Made by a program: the position numbers and the translations under genes
Assembly: GCF_002878395.1 (NCBI RefSeq)
Contig: NC_061122.1
Span: 76,886,998-76,950,997 of the forward strand
DNA length: 64,000 nt
Source: Capsicum annuum
Lineage: Eukaryota > Streptophyta > Magnoliopsida > Solanales > Solanaceae
Reading direction: 5' to 3'
The notes under the pieces: generated by a model
Told to the model about the DNA's origin: nothing
Databases searched by the model: none
What the model saw: the letters and a program-made list of their open reading frames with translations, nothing else
Shown here: piece by piece, positions 45,881 to 57,405 of the stretch
Numbering within the stretch: position 1 is the stretch's first letter
How the letters are laid out: each line of letters starts with the position of its first letter

Positions 45881-46129
45881 GACTTTCTATGGGTAGTGTT
45901 GCTCATGCCGAGGATAGTAAGAAGAAGTTAGTTCATGATGTTCATCACCTTGCTAGACTAGTTGTTCACTTAGTTGATACAGAGGAGGGTGATATATGGG
46001 TTCAGAGTTGTTCAGAATTATCTCTAGTTTTTTGCAGTGAAAGAAAAGCAAGATAGAGATCCCAGTCTAGTCAAGTTAAAAGATTCAGTCAAGGATCAGA
46101 ACGTTGAGGTTTTTTCCCAAGTGGTAGAT

Positions 46130-47040
46130 GGTGTATTGCACTGTTAGGGTCGTCTGTGTGTTCGAGGTGTAGATGAATTGAGGCAGAAAATTCTTGCAGA
46201 AGCGCATGGTGTGCGCTACTCTATTCATCCAGGGGCCAGAAAGATATATCATGACTTGCAAGAGATCTATTGGCAGAGTGGGATAAAAAGAGATGTTCCA
46301 AAGTTTATGGCTAAGTGGTCTACATGTCAGAAGGTTATTATAGAGCATCAAAAGCATAGTAAGTCCATGCAAGATTTAAATATTTCTACTTGGAAGTGGC
46401 AAGAAGAGAACATGGACTTTGTGATGGGTTTGCCTCGTACTCGTCATCATCACGATTAAGTTAGGGTCATTTTAGATAGAATGACCAAATCAGATCTTTT
46501 CCTTCTAGTCCATACCTCTTATTCAGCCGAGGATTGCACCAAACTTTACATCAGAGAGTTCGTCCGATTGTATGGTGTTTTGTTATCTATTATTTTAGAT
46601 AGAGGTACCCAGTTTACCACTCATTTCTAGAAAGCATTACAAAAGGGTCTTGGTACGCAAGTTCATCTCAGTACAGCCTTCCATCCTCAGACAGATGGTT
46701 AAGAAGAAAGGACCATTCAGACTTTAGAAGATATGCTGCGAGAGTGTAAGTGATTTCAAGGGTAATTGAGATGACCACTTGCCTTTGATTTAGTTTTCAT
46801 AAAACAACAGATATCATTTTAATACTAATATCGCTCCATTAAAAGCTTTCTATGGTAGGTGATGCAGATCTCCAGTGGTTGGTTCAAAGTTAGTGAGGCC
46901 TCAGAAATAGGGTCGGACTTAGTATTCAATGCCTTCAAAAAGGTTCAGATGATCAGAGAAATACTTCGGGCTGCTAAGAGCGCACAGAAGTCTTATACAG
47001 ATGTGACGAGTTTGATATTGGTAACTATGTTTATCTAAGA
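46130..47040 (+). pseudogene. integrase zinc finger and core of element C
   Basis: Frame 46178-46459 has AHGVRYSIHPGARKIYHDLQ, then YWQSGIKRDVPKFMAKWSTC and STWKWQEENMDFVMGLPRTR. The zinc-binding HHCC motif has lost its third ligand (Cys to Trp in AKWSTCQ); the first catalytic Asp in MDFVMGLP is kept. After a stop, LSIILDRGTQFTTHF (second Asp) and LSTAFHPQTDG, a stop, then EERTIQTLEDMLREC (Glu) follow. Frame breaks occur after 46760. Confidence 0.8.
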
Positions 47041-47048
47041 TCTCTCCC

Positions 47049-47460
47049 ATGAAGGGAGTGAAGAGATTTGGAAAGAAGGGGAAGCTCAGTCCCAGATATA
47101 TCGGTCCTTTCAAAATTCTCAGTCGCTTTGTCAAGGTAGCTTATAAGCTCAAATTGTATTTAGATCTAGCCTCTGTTCATCCGGTGTTCTATATCTCTTT
47201 GCTTAAAAATTTCATAGGAGACCCAGCAGTTATAGTTCCTATTCAGAGCATAGATATTTAGAACAACCTCTCTTGCAAAGAGATTTTGGTTGAAATTCTT
47301 GAATATTAGACTCACAGACTGAGGAATAAAAGAGTCCCTCTAGTAAAAGTCCTTTGGCAGAATCAGTTCATTGAGAGAGATACTTGGGACGTAGAAGCAG
47401 ACATGCATTCCAAATATCCTCACCACTTCTTCGCTAACCCATATCTAGAACAAGGTAAAA
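47049..47460 (+). pseudogene. integrase C-terminus and chromodomain-like tail of element C
   Basis: Frame 47049-47261 reads MKGVKRFGKKGKLSPRYIGP, then FKILSRFVKVAYKLKLYLDL and VHPVFYISLLKNFIGDPAVI, the standard GPY/F module. It is followed after a stop by KEILVEILEY, a stop, RLRNKRVPLVKVLWQNQFIE and VEADMHSKYPHHFF, the chromodomain-like end. Compared with B and E the wording is closest to B. Confidence 0.8.
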
Positions 47461-47469
47461 GTTCTCCTT

Positions 47470-47880
47470 AAGCTTTTTAGTTTCATATTCAGATTTCAGT
47501 CACAAACCAGTTTCTTGCTCAGATTCCTATTTTAAACTTGGTATCCATTTACCATTATGTATTCAATCATATTTTCATATATGAGATCAATCATGTATTC
47601 ATGCATCAGACATGCATTCTCCTTATGAGAAGACTCAGTTAGTAAAAATCTCAGTCATGTATTCATGAGTTATTTCAGTCATAGATTCACGCATCAGATA
47701 ATCATTATCCGCTTATCAGTACTCTTAGTCATGTTCTCATACAGCAGCTCAGTCATGAAATTATGCATCAGATATGCATGCTCAGTTTAAATTTCAGAAA
47801 TGCCAGTCATGTAGTCATGTTTCAGTTGTTTATGACCAGTATGTACTTCAGCTTATAGTTTCTCCCATCTCAACCAGTCC
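47470..47880 (+). repeat. 3' untranslated region of C with repeated CAGTCATG / ATGCAT words
   Basis: About five diverged units of the type CAGTCATGTATTCATG plus ATGCATCAGATATGCAT, each able to fold on its own because ATGCAT recurs within a unit. The same kind of region occurs before the 3' LTR of K (63055-63420). Confidence 0.65.
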
Positions 47881-47912
47881 CATTCGAGGACGAATATTGC
47901 CAAGGGGAGATA
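47881..47912 (+). promoter_or_regulatory. CATTCG dyad and polypurine tract of element C
   Basis: CATTCGAGGACGAATA (47881-47896) is a dyad with loop AGGA, followed by CAAGGGGAGATA (47901-47912) directly before the 3' LTR. The tract would prime plus-strand DNA; the role of the dyad is unknown. Confidence 0.75.
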
Positions 47913-47913
47913 T

Positions 47914-50534
47914 TGTAATACCCCTTTATTTTAGCTAGCTCAAATTTATCCCAAAACTATCAAAGACTTGTTTTAAAGATGAATCTACATATATATATGT
48001 GGTATTTTCAAGATTTTCACTGTTTGTCAGGTGGCAAATTCAATAAGTTTTCTATCAATATAAGATTCGCCTAAATCAAATAACCTAGTAAGATGTTATG
48101 ACCATTTCAAGTTTCAGTCGTAAAACATTATCATCTCAGCCAGTGGCATGTCGTGCCATAAGCAAAAATGACATTCATTAATTTTCAGTAAGACTCCATG
48201 ATTTCACCGCATCGTGAAGGGCTTCCAAATACTAATTGTCAAAATCCAGTAAAGCTCCGCGATGTTCCTGTATCGCGCCATCATCCAATTTCCCATTTAT
48301 CAAATTCCAGTGACACGGTGCAATAGCGCCATGTCACGCCAGGGGTCCAGGTCGGGAAACTTTCACAAAAATCAAAAGACGCGTCCAGAGTTAAAGATGT
48401 CTTTTCCCATGATTTTACTTCAGTCTTAAACATGGAATTTTTTCCTACACGACCTAAGGATATAATTATTCACTCTATTTTTTTCAAAATTGAGTTTCCC
48501 TCTCTCAAGCCAAGAAATCCTAACTCTCAAATTCAAGGGCCAAATCACAAGAACTCTCCATCAATCCTTCCAAATTCACTAACTCAGGTATGTCAAGTGT
48601 TGATTCATGGGTCCCTTTTACCCATAAAGATCAACAATCTCTTTTTCAAAGTTCAAGTAGTGGATTTTTATGAATGCTATGTTGGGTTTGATTTTGTTCA
48701 TGTTGAAAATGACCAATTGAATTCTAATCCATGTTTGGTGATAAATTTTATGTGGAATTAGTTGTTATATGAGTATATTCATGTGAACCCATAAGTAAAC
48801 CCTTGATTTTGAAATTAGAATTGAACCATAATGTTTACTTGTTGTGCTATGTTGTCTACATATACTATGTGTCATTATGTGCTTGATAAATTGCCTATGT
48901 GAACTAATAAGAGAAGAAACCATGTCATGATTAGTTTATGTGCAAGTATTTGATAAATTTCCCATGAGAATGAATTAATGCCACGATGTAGTAAGTAATT
49001 ATTTATTTCCCCATTCATGTACATGCGATACACCCTAAGTGTTTGTTGAAATGTCTCAATGAATAAATTGTGAGTATATAGCCATTGTTGGGCTTTTAGG
49101 TTTGTGTCATGATTTACATATTATGCTATCGAATCCTGGGGGTATTTAATACCCAATAATTTAGCTGTGTGCCTAGAGCTGTGGTCATGTTTTCACGATA
49201 TCCATAGTCAATCTATGTTCAGTAGAATTCAGTCAGTCATGCGACTCAGGAAAACACAGTAAACTCAGTAATCCAAGTTATATCAGAAAAGTTTAGTACT
49301 TCAACAATTTCAATAGTATTCCGCTTGTCAATAGAAATCGATAAACTTAGTCTAGTTTAGTTCAGTTAATCATATTCAGTGTCTATTCAGATGGGAGTAG
49401 GATTTAGCACCTAGTGAACCCAAGTATGAGGACACACATTGACAGTTGAGGGTGTTATCCCTAGAAGCAATACTCTTATTCCAGAACTATATAGCCAGCA
49501 TAAGATAAGACATCAACATGGGTAGATGAGGGTTGATGAGGTAGATAATCACTGTCAGATGAGAGTCCCACCATTCTCTTTTGGGGACACTGTCAGATGA
49601 GGGTCACCTATAGTTTGTCTTTACTAGTGGAGCGGTATTGACACCTTTCTAATTGGGGCTACAGATTAGAACCCGACCTAGTAATATTGCTTTATTTAGG
49701 GCGTGTCAGTTAGATGACTACTTCCCACAGTTACTGTTTAAGTCTCAGTCTCGGTTATAGTACTCATATAGTTCTTCAAATTTCAGGACTTTCAGATACA
49801 GTCAACTTAGAACAATATAGAACTTAGCTAGTTCTATCAAAACCCAAACTGTTAGATATAGTTGCTCAGTATCAGTTATTTCAGTTATACAATTGTTATT
49901 ATCTTATGTTATCAGTACTTAGACTCAGTAATCGTGCTATCATGAATTCAGTTATGATCTCTTATTTATGCATGTATTCTCACGCTTATCTTATAGAGTT
50001 AGTATTTTTCATGCATTTTAACCCTTTGTATTTAGCCTACCTCAGTTGCATGCCAGTACAATCAAATATACTGATGCATTTGTGATATGGTGTTTTATAC
50101 CATAGGTTAAGAAGTACGAGCTCCAGAGAATCGTAGTATCTTAGTTCTCAGTAGTCAGAGTCAGCAATGAGTCCTTATCCTATGAGAACACAAGCATTAT
50201 TCTATTATTTTAGTACTTAGTTTATTGCAGTAGTTGGAGTTAGGTGGGAACATATCCCATCAACTCCTTATTTAGATAGTTAGAGGCTTTTTAGACTATC
50301 ATGATTGGATAGTTATTTCAGTTATTTTGGGTATTTCATACCCCACCCAGATGTTATATTTTATCAGATATTATGTCTCAGTTATGAACTTTTTGGCCTT
50401 TTTGCCCTTATTTATGCATTTATAAAGTAAATTATGCAGTGTTCATGTATAGATATCAGTCATGGGTTATCTTGTGGTCCTTCGAGGTCATGAGCACCCT
50501 GTAGCATTCCGGATACTATATTGGAGGCATTACA
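47914..50534 (+). repeat. 3' LTR of element C
   Basis: It begins TGTAATACCCC and ends GAGGCATTACA, followed by the target copy ATAGT. It shows the insert-free version of the 40458-40688 site: GTAAGACTCCATGATTTCAC at about 48189-48208. Confidence 0.85.
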
Positions 50535-50539
50535 ATAGT

Positions 50540-51475
50540 CAACCACCAACACGACGTGCACCCTATCCCTTTGACTATAAATAGAACAGTTTGTACACTT
50601 TGTACGTACCTTGGAAATCTTTTGGATGTTTTTGGACTTTGAGAGGGGATGCTTAACACTTATTTTAGGGTATATTTATCTTTAATTTATAATTTTAATA
50701 GGTTTAATCTTATATTTATTGATTTGGATTATGGTTATGTCGATTAGTTGATAAACGCCCACTTTCTGGGGTTAAAGCCAAAAACATGACTACGATTTTT
50801 GTGAATTGATTTAGTTTTGTTTATTTATCATATTTGGTTGTTTATTTACCCTTTTTATCTTTCTTTTAATGATTTGCGACCCATAGAAAACATAGATTAT
50901 TGACCTTGTGATCTTGAAAGGAGGAATACGAATATAGAATGGGGGGTATATAGAGTAGAGTTCTTATTCCTTTATAAAATAGGGGATGTGAATTGGCATC
51001 TAGGATAAGGATTTACCTAAAATCCTAACTTGGTTCACTATGGGATGAAATATAAATGTGTTTAGCTTAGTAATCACATCCACGCTCAATGATGTAGTTG
51101 TGGTTCTAAGTTAGATAGTTGGTTAGAGGCGCCGGTAGACCATGATCATAAAATCAAACTGGTGAATCAACAACAAAGATAAGTAACTTAACTGATGAAG
51201 TTCAATTGCATAGTATGATTGCTTGTTGCTTTATCCCCTAGTCTTAATTCATCGATTGTCTTAAGTTTTTAATTTTACACATTGTTTACTTTACATTTAG
51301 TTTATAACTTTCAATACTATATTGGTTAAGTTCAAACTAATTTAATTTTAATATTAGATCTAGGATAGGATTGTTATTAAAATAAGTCCCTGATAGATCA
51401 ATATTTGGCTTTTTTTAAGGCCATTGTATTAGTTGTTGAGATCACATACAGTTGCGTATGTGCTTAGGCACAACA
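50540..51475 (+). repeat. 5' LTR of element D, part 2
   Basis: Continues the LTR after element C and matches about 56455-57400. Ends GGCACAACA. Confidence 0.85.
50576..50583 (+). promoter_or_regulatory. TATA box of the 5' LTR of element D
   Basis: TATAAATA within GACTATAAATAGAAC, a near-perfect plant TATA context conserved in the 3' LTR at 56506-56513. In this copy element C ends only about 40 bases upstream, so the native upstream promoter elements have been pushed 10 kb away. Confidence 0.6.
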
Positions 51476-51481
51476 AGTTTT

Positions 51482-51499
51482 TGGCGCCATTGCCGGGGA
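51482..51499 (+). promoter_or_regulatory. tRNA-Asp primer binding site of element D
   Basis: TGGCGCCATTGCCGGGGA matches the complement of the plant tRNA-Asp 3' end at 17 of 18 bases (CATT for CGTT), six bases after the LTR. Typical of Athila/Tat elements. Confidence 0.85.
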
Positions 51500-51889
51500 C
51501 TTGTAATTTGGCAACTATTTTTTTTAGGTTTACTTTTTAGATTTCTTTGGTTCTTTACTTTTCATCTTTGTTTTGTATTTGCAGGAAACAGGTTTACAGG
51601 ATAGTAAGCTAGAAATGGATTGGGATTTGGTTGAATAAAGCCTGAAACTCGAGCAATGCTTCCATCAGTGAATAAGAGAAGCAATACTTCTCTATTATCC
51701 AACTGATTAAAGAATATCAATGCAATCTTGTTCTCATGGCTGAAGTACAACCAGTCCATAGAATAATTAGAGAAGTGGAGATCCCACTTTCGACTAATTT
51801 GACCTCCTCTTTTCAGAAACCGACTGTTAGGTGTAATTTTGATCTTAAACAAAACATGGTGTGACTTTTGATCAGCAGCAGACAGTTAA

Positions 51890-52920
51890 TAGGGATTTCA
51901 CATAAAGAACCACAAGTCCATCATTGGAACTTCTTAGAGATTAGTTGCATATTAATTCTTATGGGCGTATCAAATGATAATGTTACGCTGATACTATTAC
52001 CTTTTCACTGTTGGGGGAAGGAAAAAAGTAGTTGAACTCAAGACTGTGCAGTGATATTGTGTGCTTCAAAAAGAAACCAAATGAAAATTTATATCATGCT
52101 TAGGAGATGGTCAAAGCACTTTTTCGAGGTTATCTGCATTATCAGCAGTCCAACGAGGTATTAGCTCACACTTTTGTTGAGGCACTTGAACGGAAAAAAA
52201 ATTGCTAGATTCAGCTGAAGGTGGTCATCCTTTGGAGTTGACATATGATGATATTTATACTTTGTTGAATCAGATTGCACATATAAATCCCGAGTGTCAC
52301 TTAAACTATAAAAATAACATAAAGAAGGTTGCAAGTATGTTGGAGGTGGACCAATTTAATGCTATTTTTGCATGGATTGCTACACTACAATATTTGATAA
52401 GCAATATGAATTTGGTGGCTACACAGCCTGCAACCATAGTGAATGCAATTTAGGAGATGAGCACTTGGTACAGGTTGTGTGGAAATAGTGGTAAATCTAT
52501 AGATATCTGTGCTGGAAATCTCGAGTTTATGTTGTTTGTGTGCAATGCTAAAAGGTAGAATTATGGGAATGCCTACAATATAAAGTGGCAGACTCAGTCA
52601 CCAAATCCATAGAATGCCTAACAACAATAATTCCAACAGCAGCAGGTTCAAGGAAATCAGACTATAACTAACACTAGTAATGTAGAAGTGATGTTGAAAC
52701 AAATTATGGTTGTTCAAGTATAGTGGATAATAGATAAAAAAACCAGCAAGTGGATACAAAGAGCTTAGAGTTGCAGATAGGTTAGCTTCAGCAGGAAAAA
52801 AATACCAGGCCTTGGGGTTATTTTCCAAGTGATATTGAAAATTTAAAATAAGTAAAGGCAATCACTTTGAGGAATTGTAAAGATTTTAGTGAAGAACCTC
52901 CAAAGAAAACTAAGGTGGTA
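51890..52920 (+). pseudogene. gag: Athila-like gag of element D
   Basis: Around 52104 the translation reads EMVKALFRGYLHYQQSNEVL, then AHTFVEALERKK and DSAEGGHPLELTYDDIYTLL. The open frame 52202-52453 carries the last part on to NQIAHINPE and SNMNLVATQPATI. This matches the second half of Athila gag (AGGxLxxLTYEExYxLI). Next come LCGNSGKSIDICAGN, a zinc-knuckle remnant, and a Gln- and Asn-rich segment near 52620. GYFPSDIENLK and AITLRNCKDF follow, corresponding to the gag-pol border (xLPSDTxxNPK, AITLRSGK). Stops interrupt each part. Confidence 0.75.
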
Positions 52921-53039
52921 AATGCCCATTTGGTTTCTAAATAGGTAAAAGATAGAGCTTTTAAAAATTTGAGGAAGTCTTGAGTACTCAAAAATAAAAG
53001 ATGTTGAACAAGAGAAGAAGTGATTACCACCACCTTTCC

Positions 53040-53740
53040 TATAGAGGTTAATACCAAAGGAGGATGCATGTTTCAAGAAGTTTTTTGACACGTTCATAAA
53101 ACTTCATATTAACCTTTCTCTTCTAGATATTTTTTAGGGAATGCCCAAGTACATGAAGTACTTAAAGGATATGATAAATAACAAAGTTAAGCTGTAGGAT
53201 ATTAAGACAGTAGCACTCACAGAGGAGTGTAGCTTTGTGGTGATGCAGTAGATGCCCAAAAAGCTCAAATACTTGGGAGTTTCACTCTCCTAATTCAAAT
53301 TAGTAATAGTGGGGTGGTATATTCACTTAACAATTTAGGGAAAAGTATCAACTTGATGCCTCTCTCCTTGTTAAACACTTTATGTTTGGCATGCCGAGAC
53401 CAAGCTCTTTCATACTCTAGCTAGCATACCGATCCCTAGCCAATCCTAAAGAAAAAATAATGGATTTTCTATTCAAGTTTTGTAAGTTTATTATTCCTGC
53501 TAACTTTATTATTTTCGATTTCCAGACATATAAAAGAGTACTAGTCATCTTGGGATATCTATTCTTGGTGACGTGAGGATTTTTGATAGATGTGAGAGAG
53601 GACATATCCATAATGAGGTTGGATGATGAATAGGATGTTTTTAGAGTATACAAGTCTCTTAATACACTATCCCACTACAAAGATTTGTGCATGATTAAAG
53701 TGAGTGAAGGGGATAAGTATGGGTGGTGGAGTTAGTTCCA
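53040..53740 (+). pseudogene. protease region of element D
   Basis: The translation shows FKKFFDTFIKLHINLSLLDI, then MPKYMKYLKDMINNKVKL and TVALTEECSFVVMQ, the usual Athila run-up. SLNNLGKSINLMPLSLL follows near 53320-53365; the active-site DxGAS has become NLGKS, so it is dead. FKFCKFIIPANFIIFDFQTY and VLVILGYLFLVT end the domain (usual form VPIILGRPFLAT). Confidence 0.75.
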
Positions 53741-55750
53741 CCAAATGCCTCTTCGAACTTCCTCATTGGGCATGCCAAGCCTCCAATACCTAAGCTTGAC
53801 ATGATACAGAATAATGAGCCTAAAAAAGCAATTTTTAAAAAAACTATTGACCTTTAGAGTTAACATACAAGAGGTCAGAAATGAATAAGAAGATGACCTC
53901 CAAGTAGAAGGAAAAAGAGGAAGGAATATGGTTGAGTAAGATATTGGGTCATGTTACAACTGTAAATCAATCTCTGCTTGGGAGGCAACCCAAGTTAAGG
54001 TATGTTTTATTTTTAGTATTTTAGTTTTACTTCTCTAGTTTTAGTTTTTGTTGAGTAGCACGTTGATGGATAGTTTGAGTACAGGAAACCTAAGCTAAGA
54101 AGGATGACAAAGAGTAACTATAGGGTTACCAAACCCTCTTGATGTATTAAGATTCTACTAGCTAGGCCTAGAGGCCTTAGGGACTATTTCTATCTCTACT
54201 TTTAAGTATACTTTTGGGACAAAATAGATTTTTAAGTGTGGGATAGGGAAATTGACCATTTTAGGTGTAATTTTAAAAAATTTTGTGTTAGGAAAAAGCA
54301 TGATATGTTCTGGTTTGTGCTATATGTGGTTGCGTAATACAAGTGTTTTGATTGTAAAAAGCAAGTTGATTATGTGAATGACTACTTTTAAGACTCCTAG
54401 GCTCATAATTATGACTTCTATACTTATTGGATTAATGTTAAATTCATGCTATTGGATTGTTAAGAGTCTATGATAATCATTGTTGAGAAAAGAATGTGCC
54501 ATGTGTGTGAGAGGTGGTTGTATTTTCCTTGTTGAGTGTGATGTCTAGAATATCCTTGGTGTGTGTGCAAAGCAAAATAAAGAGTGTTGGTTTAGGAAAT
54601 GATATAAGAATTTCTTTGAGAGCTGTGTTTCATACCTTCTTTTGACCTACCCTTGTGCATTATCCTAGTTAAACCCTATTGAGCCTTTTGCTTTTTTTGG
54701 GAGCCTCAGATATAGCCTAATCTCTTCTTTAAATGACCTTAATTTGATCCAAGCTCCTAAACACTTTAGTATAAAATTACTAATGTTAATGAGTTGAAAA
54801 TTCAAGTAGGAGAAAGGCAAAATTAAACCCTAAAGTGATAGTTATTAGTGTGTAATAATTTTTGTGTTGTGGTTGGGAGTTAGAGAAATTTGTGTCAAAG
54901 AAATTCCCATTTTTGGCCCAATCGTGTTACAATAAACCAATTTTTGCCCTGGTCCTACTTGGAAATTGTGCACCTCAAATAAGGAAATTATTTAAGTTGA
55001 GGGTGGCTATCATAGGGGTGTGTAACATATAATGTGTGTGAAGATGGGTAAAATGAAATGATGCATACATAACATACTCCGACAATAGTATATTCGAATG
55101 AGTTCAATGAGATGGGACAAAAAAAGATGTGGGTAGACCAAAGTGTTGTAAGTTGTTTGTTAGAGATAGGTCTTAATTAAAAAATGTGATGTGCTGAAGC
55201 GCTTAGGGTAGATACAAACTATTCTTGGCCAAAATAATTTCTACCTATCCCTTAGCTTACATTACACCCATTAAATAGCTAATTGATCCTAAGCTTCATA
55301 ATTCTTATATAAGTTAAGTACTACACTAAGGGAAAGCCTATGGTTCATTGTGTGAAAGTTGTGAATTCCTTCTAAGAGTGAGCTTAATTTGATTCTTGTA
55401 CCCAATTGATTATAAGTAGCATTTATTTGAGTGATTATGGGTAACTCTTTAGTTGTGAGTGACCATTTTTTATGAATGTTGGGTGAATTATGTGATGTAT
55501 TTGATTGAACAATGTGCATGAGTTTGCTAAATGGGTGAGTCAATTCTTGAGGCTAGGATGTTTTTGAGTAATGTTCTTTAACTTGCAATTGTGTATGTAA
55601 CATACTTAATGTAGAACTTTTCATTATGTGTAGTCATTGTAGTACTAGTTTTAGTGTTTTGCTTGTAGTAGAAGTGTGGAGTCACCTAATCTTTTGTTGC
55701 TTATAGTGAAGAGTTGTTCAAGGATGAACAAGCCTTTAAGTGTGGGGTGG
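53741..55750 (+). other. pol scar and non-coding 3' region of element D
   Basis: Directly after the protease (about 53760-53980) the text passes into SLLGRQPKLRYVLFLVF, the extreme C-terminus of Athila pol. RT, RNase H and integrase have been removed. The remaining 1.75 kb has no recognisable gene. A purine-rich AAGTGTGGGGTGG (55738-55750) next to the 3' LTR is the likely polypurine tract. Confidence 0.6.
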
Positions 55751-57400
55751 TGATGTTGGGTGTATTTATGCACTTTAGTGTTGCTATCCTAGCTTATTTA
55801 GGCTTTTTTTTAGTGTAATTCATGTGATTTATGTGTTAATGATTATATAATAAGCATGCAAGTGCCTAAGTATGTGATTACAATGTTTAAAGGTGTTTTT
55901 AAACAAGTTTGGATTCAAATTGATTATTTAGAATTCAACTGAGAAACTAGCTTTACTAGCTTGAAGTAGGAGTTGTTCTAGTCTATCGCAATAGATTTTA
56001 ACTTGTCGTATGAGTTCCTAAAGGATTTATTGTCTGATTATGTGTGGAACTATTTGTTTATAATTTTCAATGTGCAATTTGATTAATCCAAGAGTCAAAA
56101 CGAAGTTTAGAATAAAGAGGGCTAACTAGTTCTTAGCTCGTGTTTCTACTGTGTTGCTCTTGATGTTTTGTTGTTTTGAACTCTAATACGTGCTGTTTGA
56201 TAATATAGTATACTGGGTAAATTTATTTTTCGGATATATAAAGTATACACAAGCTGTAAATTAAAGGTAAAAAACACAAAAAGGGTTGGGATAGAGAAAA
56301 ATTGAACAAGATAAAGTTAAGCATCAAAGTTACATTTCCAGTGAGCCTGCGTGATTAGGCCGTGTCGCACCTGTTTCTCTCATGAAATAAGGAATTCCCC
56401 GCACTGATCTATCCACTGTACTAAGAAAGGAATATTGTAGCTTAGTCCATAGGCAGTCACCAACGCAATACGCACCCTATCCCACACATGCCCAACTTGT
56501 TTGACTATAAATAGAACACTTTGTACACTTTGTAAGCACCTTGGACATCTTTTAGATGTTTTTAGACTTGATGAGGGGCTTCTCAACACTTATTTTAGGG
56601 TTTATTTCTCCTTAATTTATATTTTTAATATATTTAATCATGTATTCATTGATTTGGATTCTGGTTATGTCAATTATTGGCTAAAGGTCCCCTTTCAGGG
56701 GTTAAAGCTAAGAAATGACTACGATTGTTACGAATTGATTTGGTTTTGGATATTTATCATATTTGGTTGCTTTTTTACCCTTTCTATCATTATTTTAAGG
56801 ATTTTTGACCCTTAGAATACATAGATTGTCAACCTTGTTATCTCGGGATAGGAAATCAGAAGATAGAACATTGGGGTAAATAAAGTAGGGTTCTTATTCC
56901 TTTTTAAAATAGGGGATTTGAATTAGCATCTAGGATAGGAATATACCTAGAAGCCTTACTTGGTTCACTATGGGATGTAATATAAATACATTTAGCGTAG
57001 TTATCACATTCCCGCTCAATGATGTAATTGTGGGTCTAAATTAGATAGGTGGTTAGAGGTTGGGAAACCATGATCATAAAATCAACCCTGTGAATCAACA
57101 ACCAAGATAAGTAACTTAACTAATGAAGTTCAATAGCGTAGTATGATTTTTTTTAGTTCTTTAGCCCCTGGTCTTAATTCATTGGTTGTCTCAAGTCTTT
57201 ACTTTTACACATGTTTACTTTACATTTAGTTTATAACTTTCAAAAATCTATTGGTTACGATCGCATTAAGTTAATCTTAATAGTAGAGATAGAATAGGAT
57301 AGTTATTAAAACAAGTCTCTGAGTGATTCATATTCAGCTTTATTTAAGGCCACTGTTTTACTTGTGAGACCACGTACACTTTGTGCGCTTGGGCACAACA
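55751..57400 (+). repeat. 3' LTR of element D
   Basis: 1650 bp, uninterrupted. It begins TGATGTTGGG and ends GGGCACAACA, followed by the target copy GCGGA. At 56440-56470 it shows the empty site for element C (TAGTCCATAGGCAGTCACC). A TATA box lies at 56506-56513. Confidence 0.85.
56506..56513 (+). promoter_or_regulatory. TATA box of the 3' LTR of element D
   Basis: TATAAATA in GACTATAAATAGAAC, the same context as at 50576. Would drive outward transcription into the LTR of F if active. Confidence 0.5.
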
Positions 57401-57405
57401 GCGGA
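57401..57405. repeat. right target duplication of element D (GCGGA)
   Basis: Identical to 39493-39497. Confidence 0.85.

Larger units (their letters stand above)
40208..50534 (+). mobile_element. chromovirus-type gypsy element C, nested in D
   Basis: It carries two LTRs (2767 and 2621 bp), a primer site, gag-pol and a polypurine tract, with an exact 5-bp target duplication ATAGT (40203-40207 and 50535-50539). The interior is 4939 bp. All domains from gag to the chromodomain-like tail are present in order on the plus strand but broken by stops, frameshifts and a deletion in gag. The 5' LTR carries an insertion of mitochondrial rRNA sequence absent from the 3' LTR. Confidence 0.9.
39498..57400 (+). 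mobile_element. Athila-like gypsy element D, pol-deleted, with element C nested in its 5' LTR
   Basis: The LTRs begin TGATGTTGGGTG and end GCACAACA. The 5' LTR is 39498-40207 plus 50540-51475 (1646 bp) and the 3' LTR is 55751-57400 (1650 bp). The target duplication GCGGA is exact. The primer site matches tRNA-Asp, as in Athila/Tat elements. The interior codes for gag and protease remnants, then jumps to the C-terminal end of pol (LLGRQPK) near 53975. RT, RNase H and integrase are missing. The two LTRs differ at roughly one base in five in the first 200, so it is old. Confidence 0.85.

Noticed and set aside
56501..56815. 104-residue open frame
   Set aside because: It lies within the 3' LTR of D; the homologous part of the 5' LTR (50570-50880) is not conserved as a protein.
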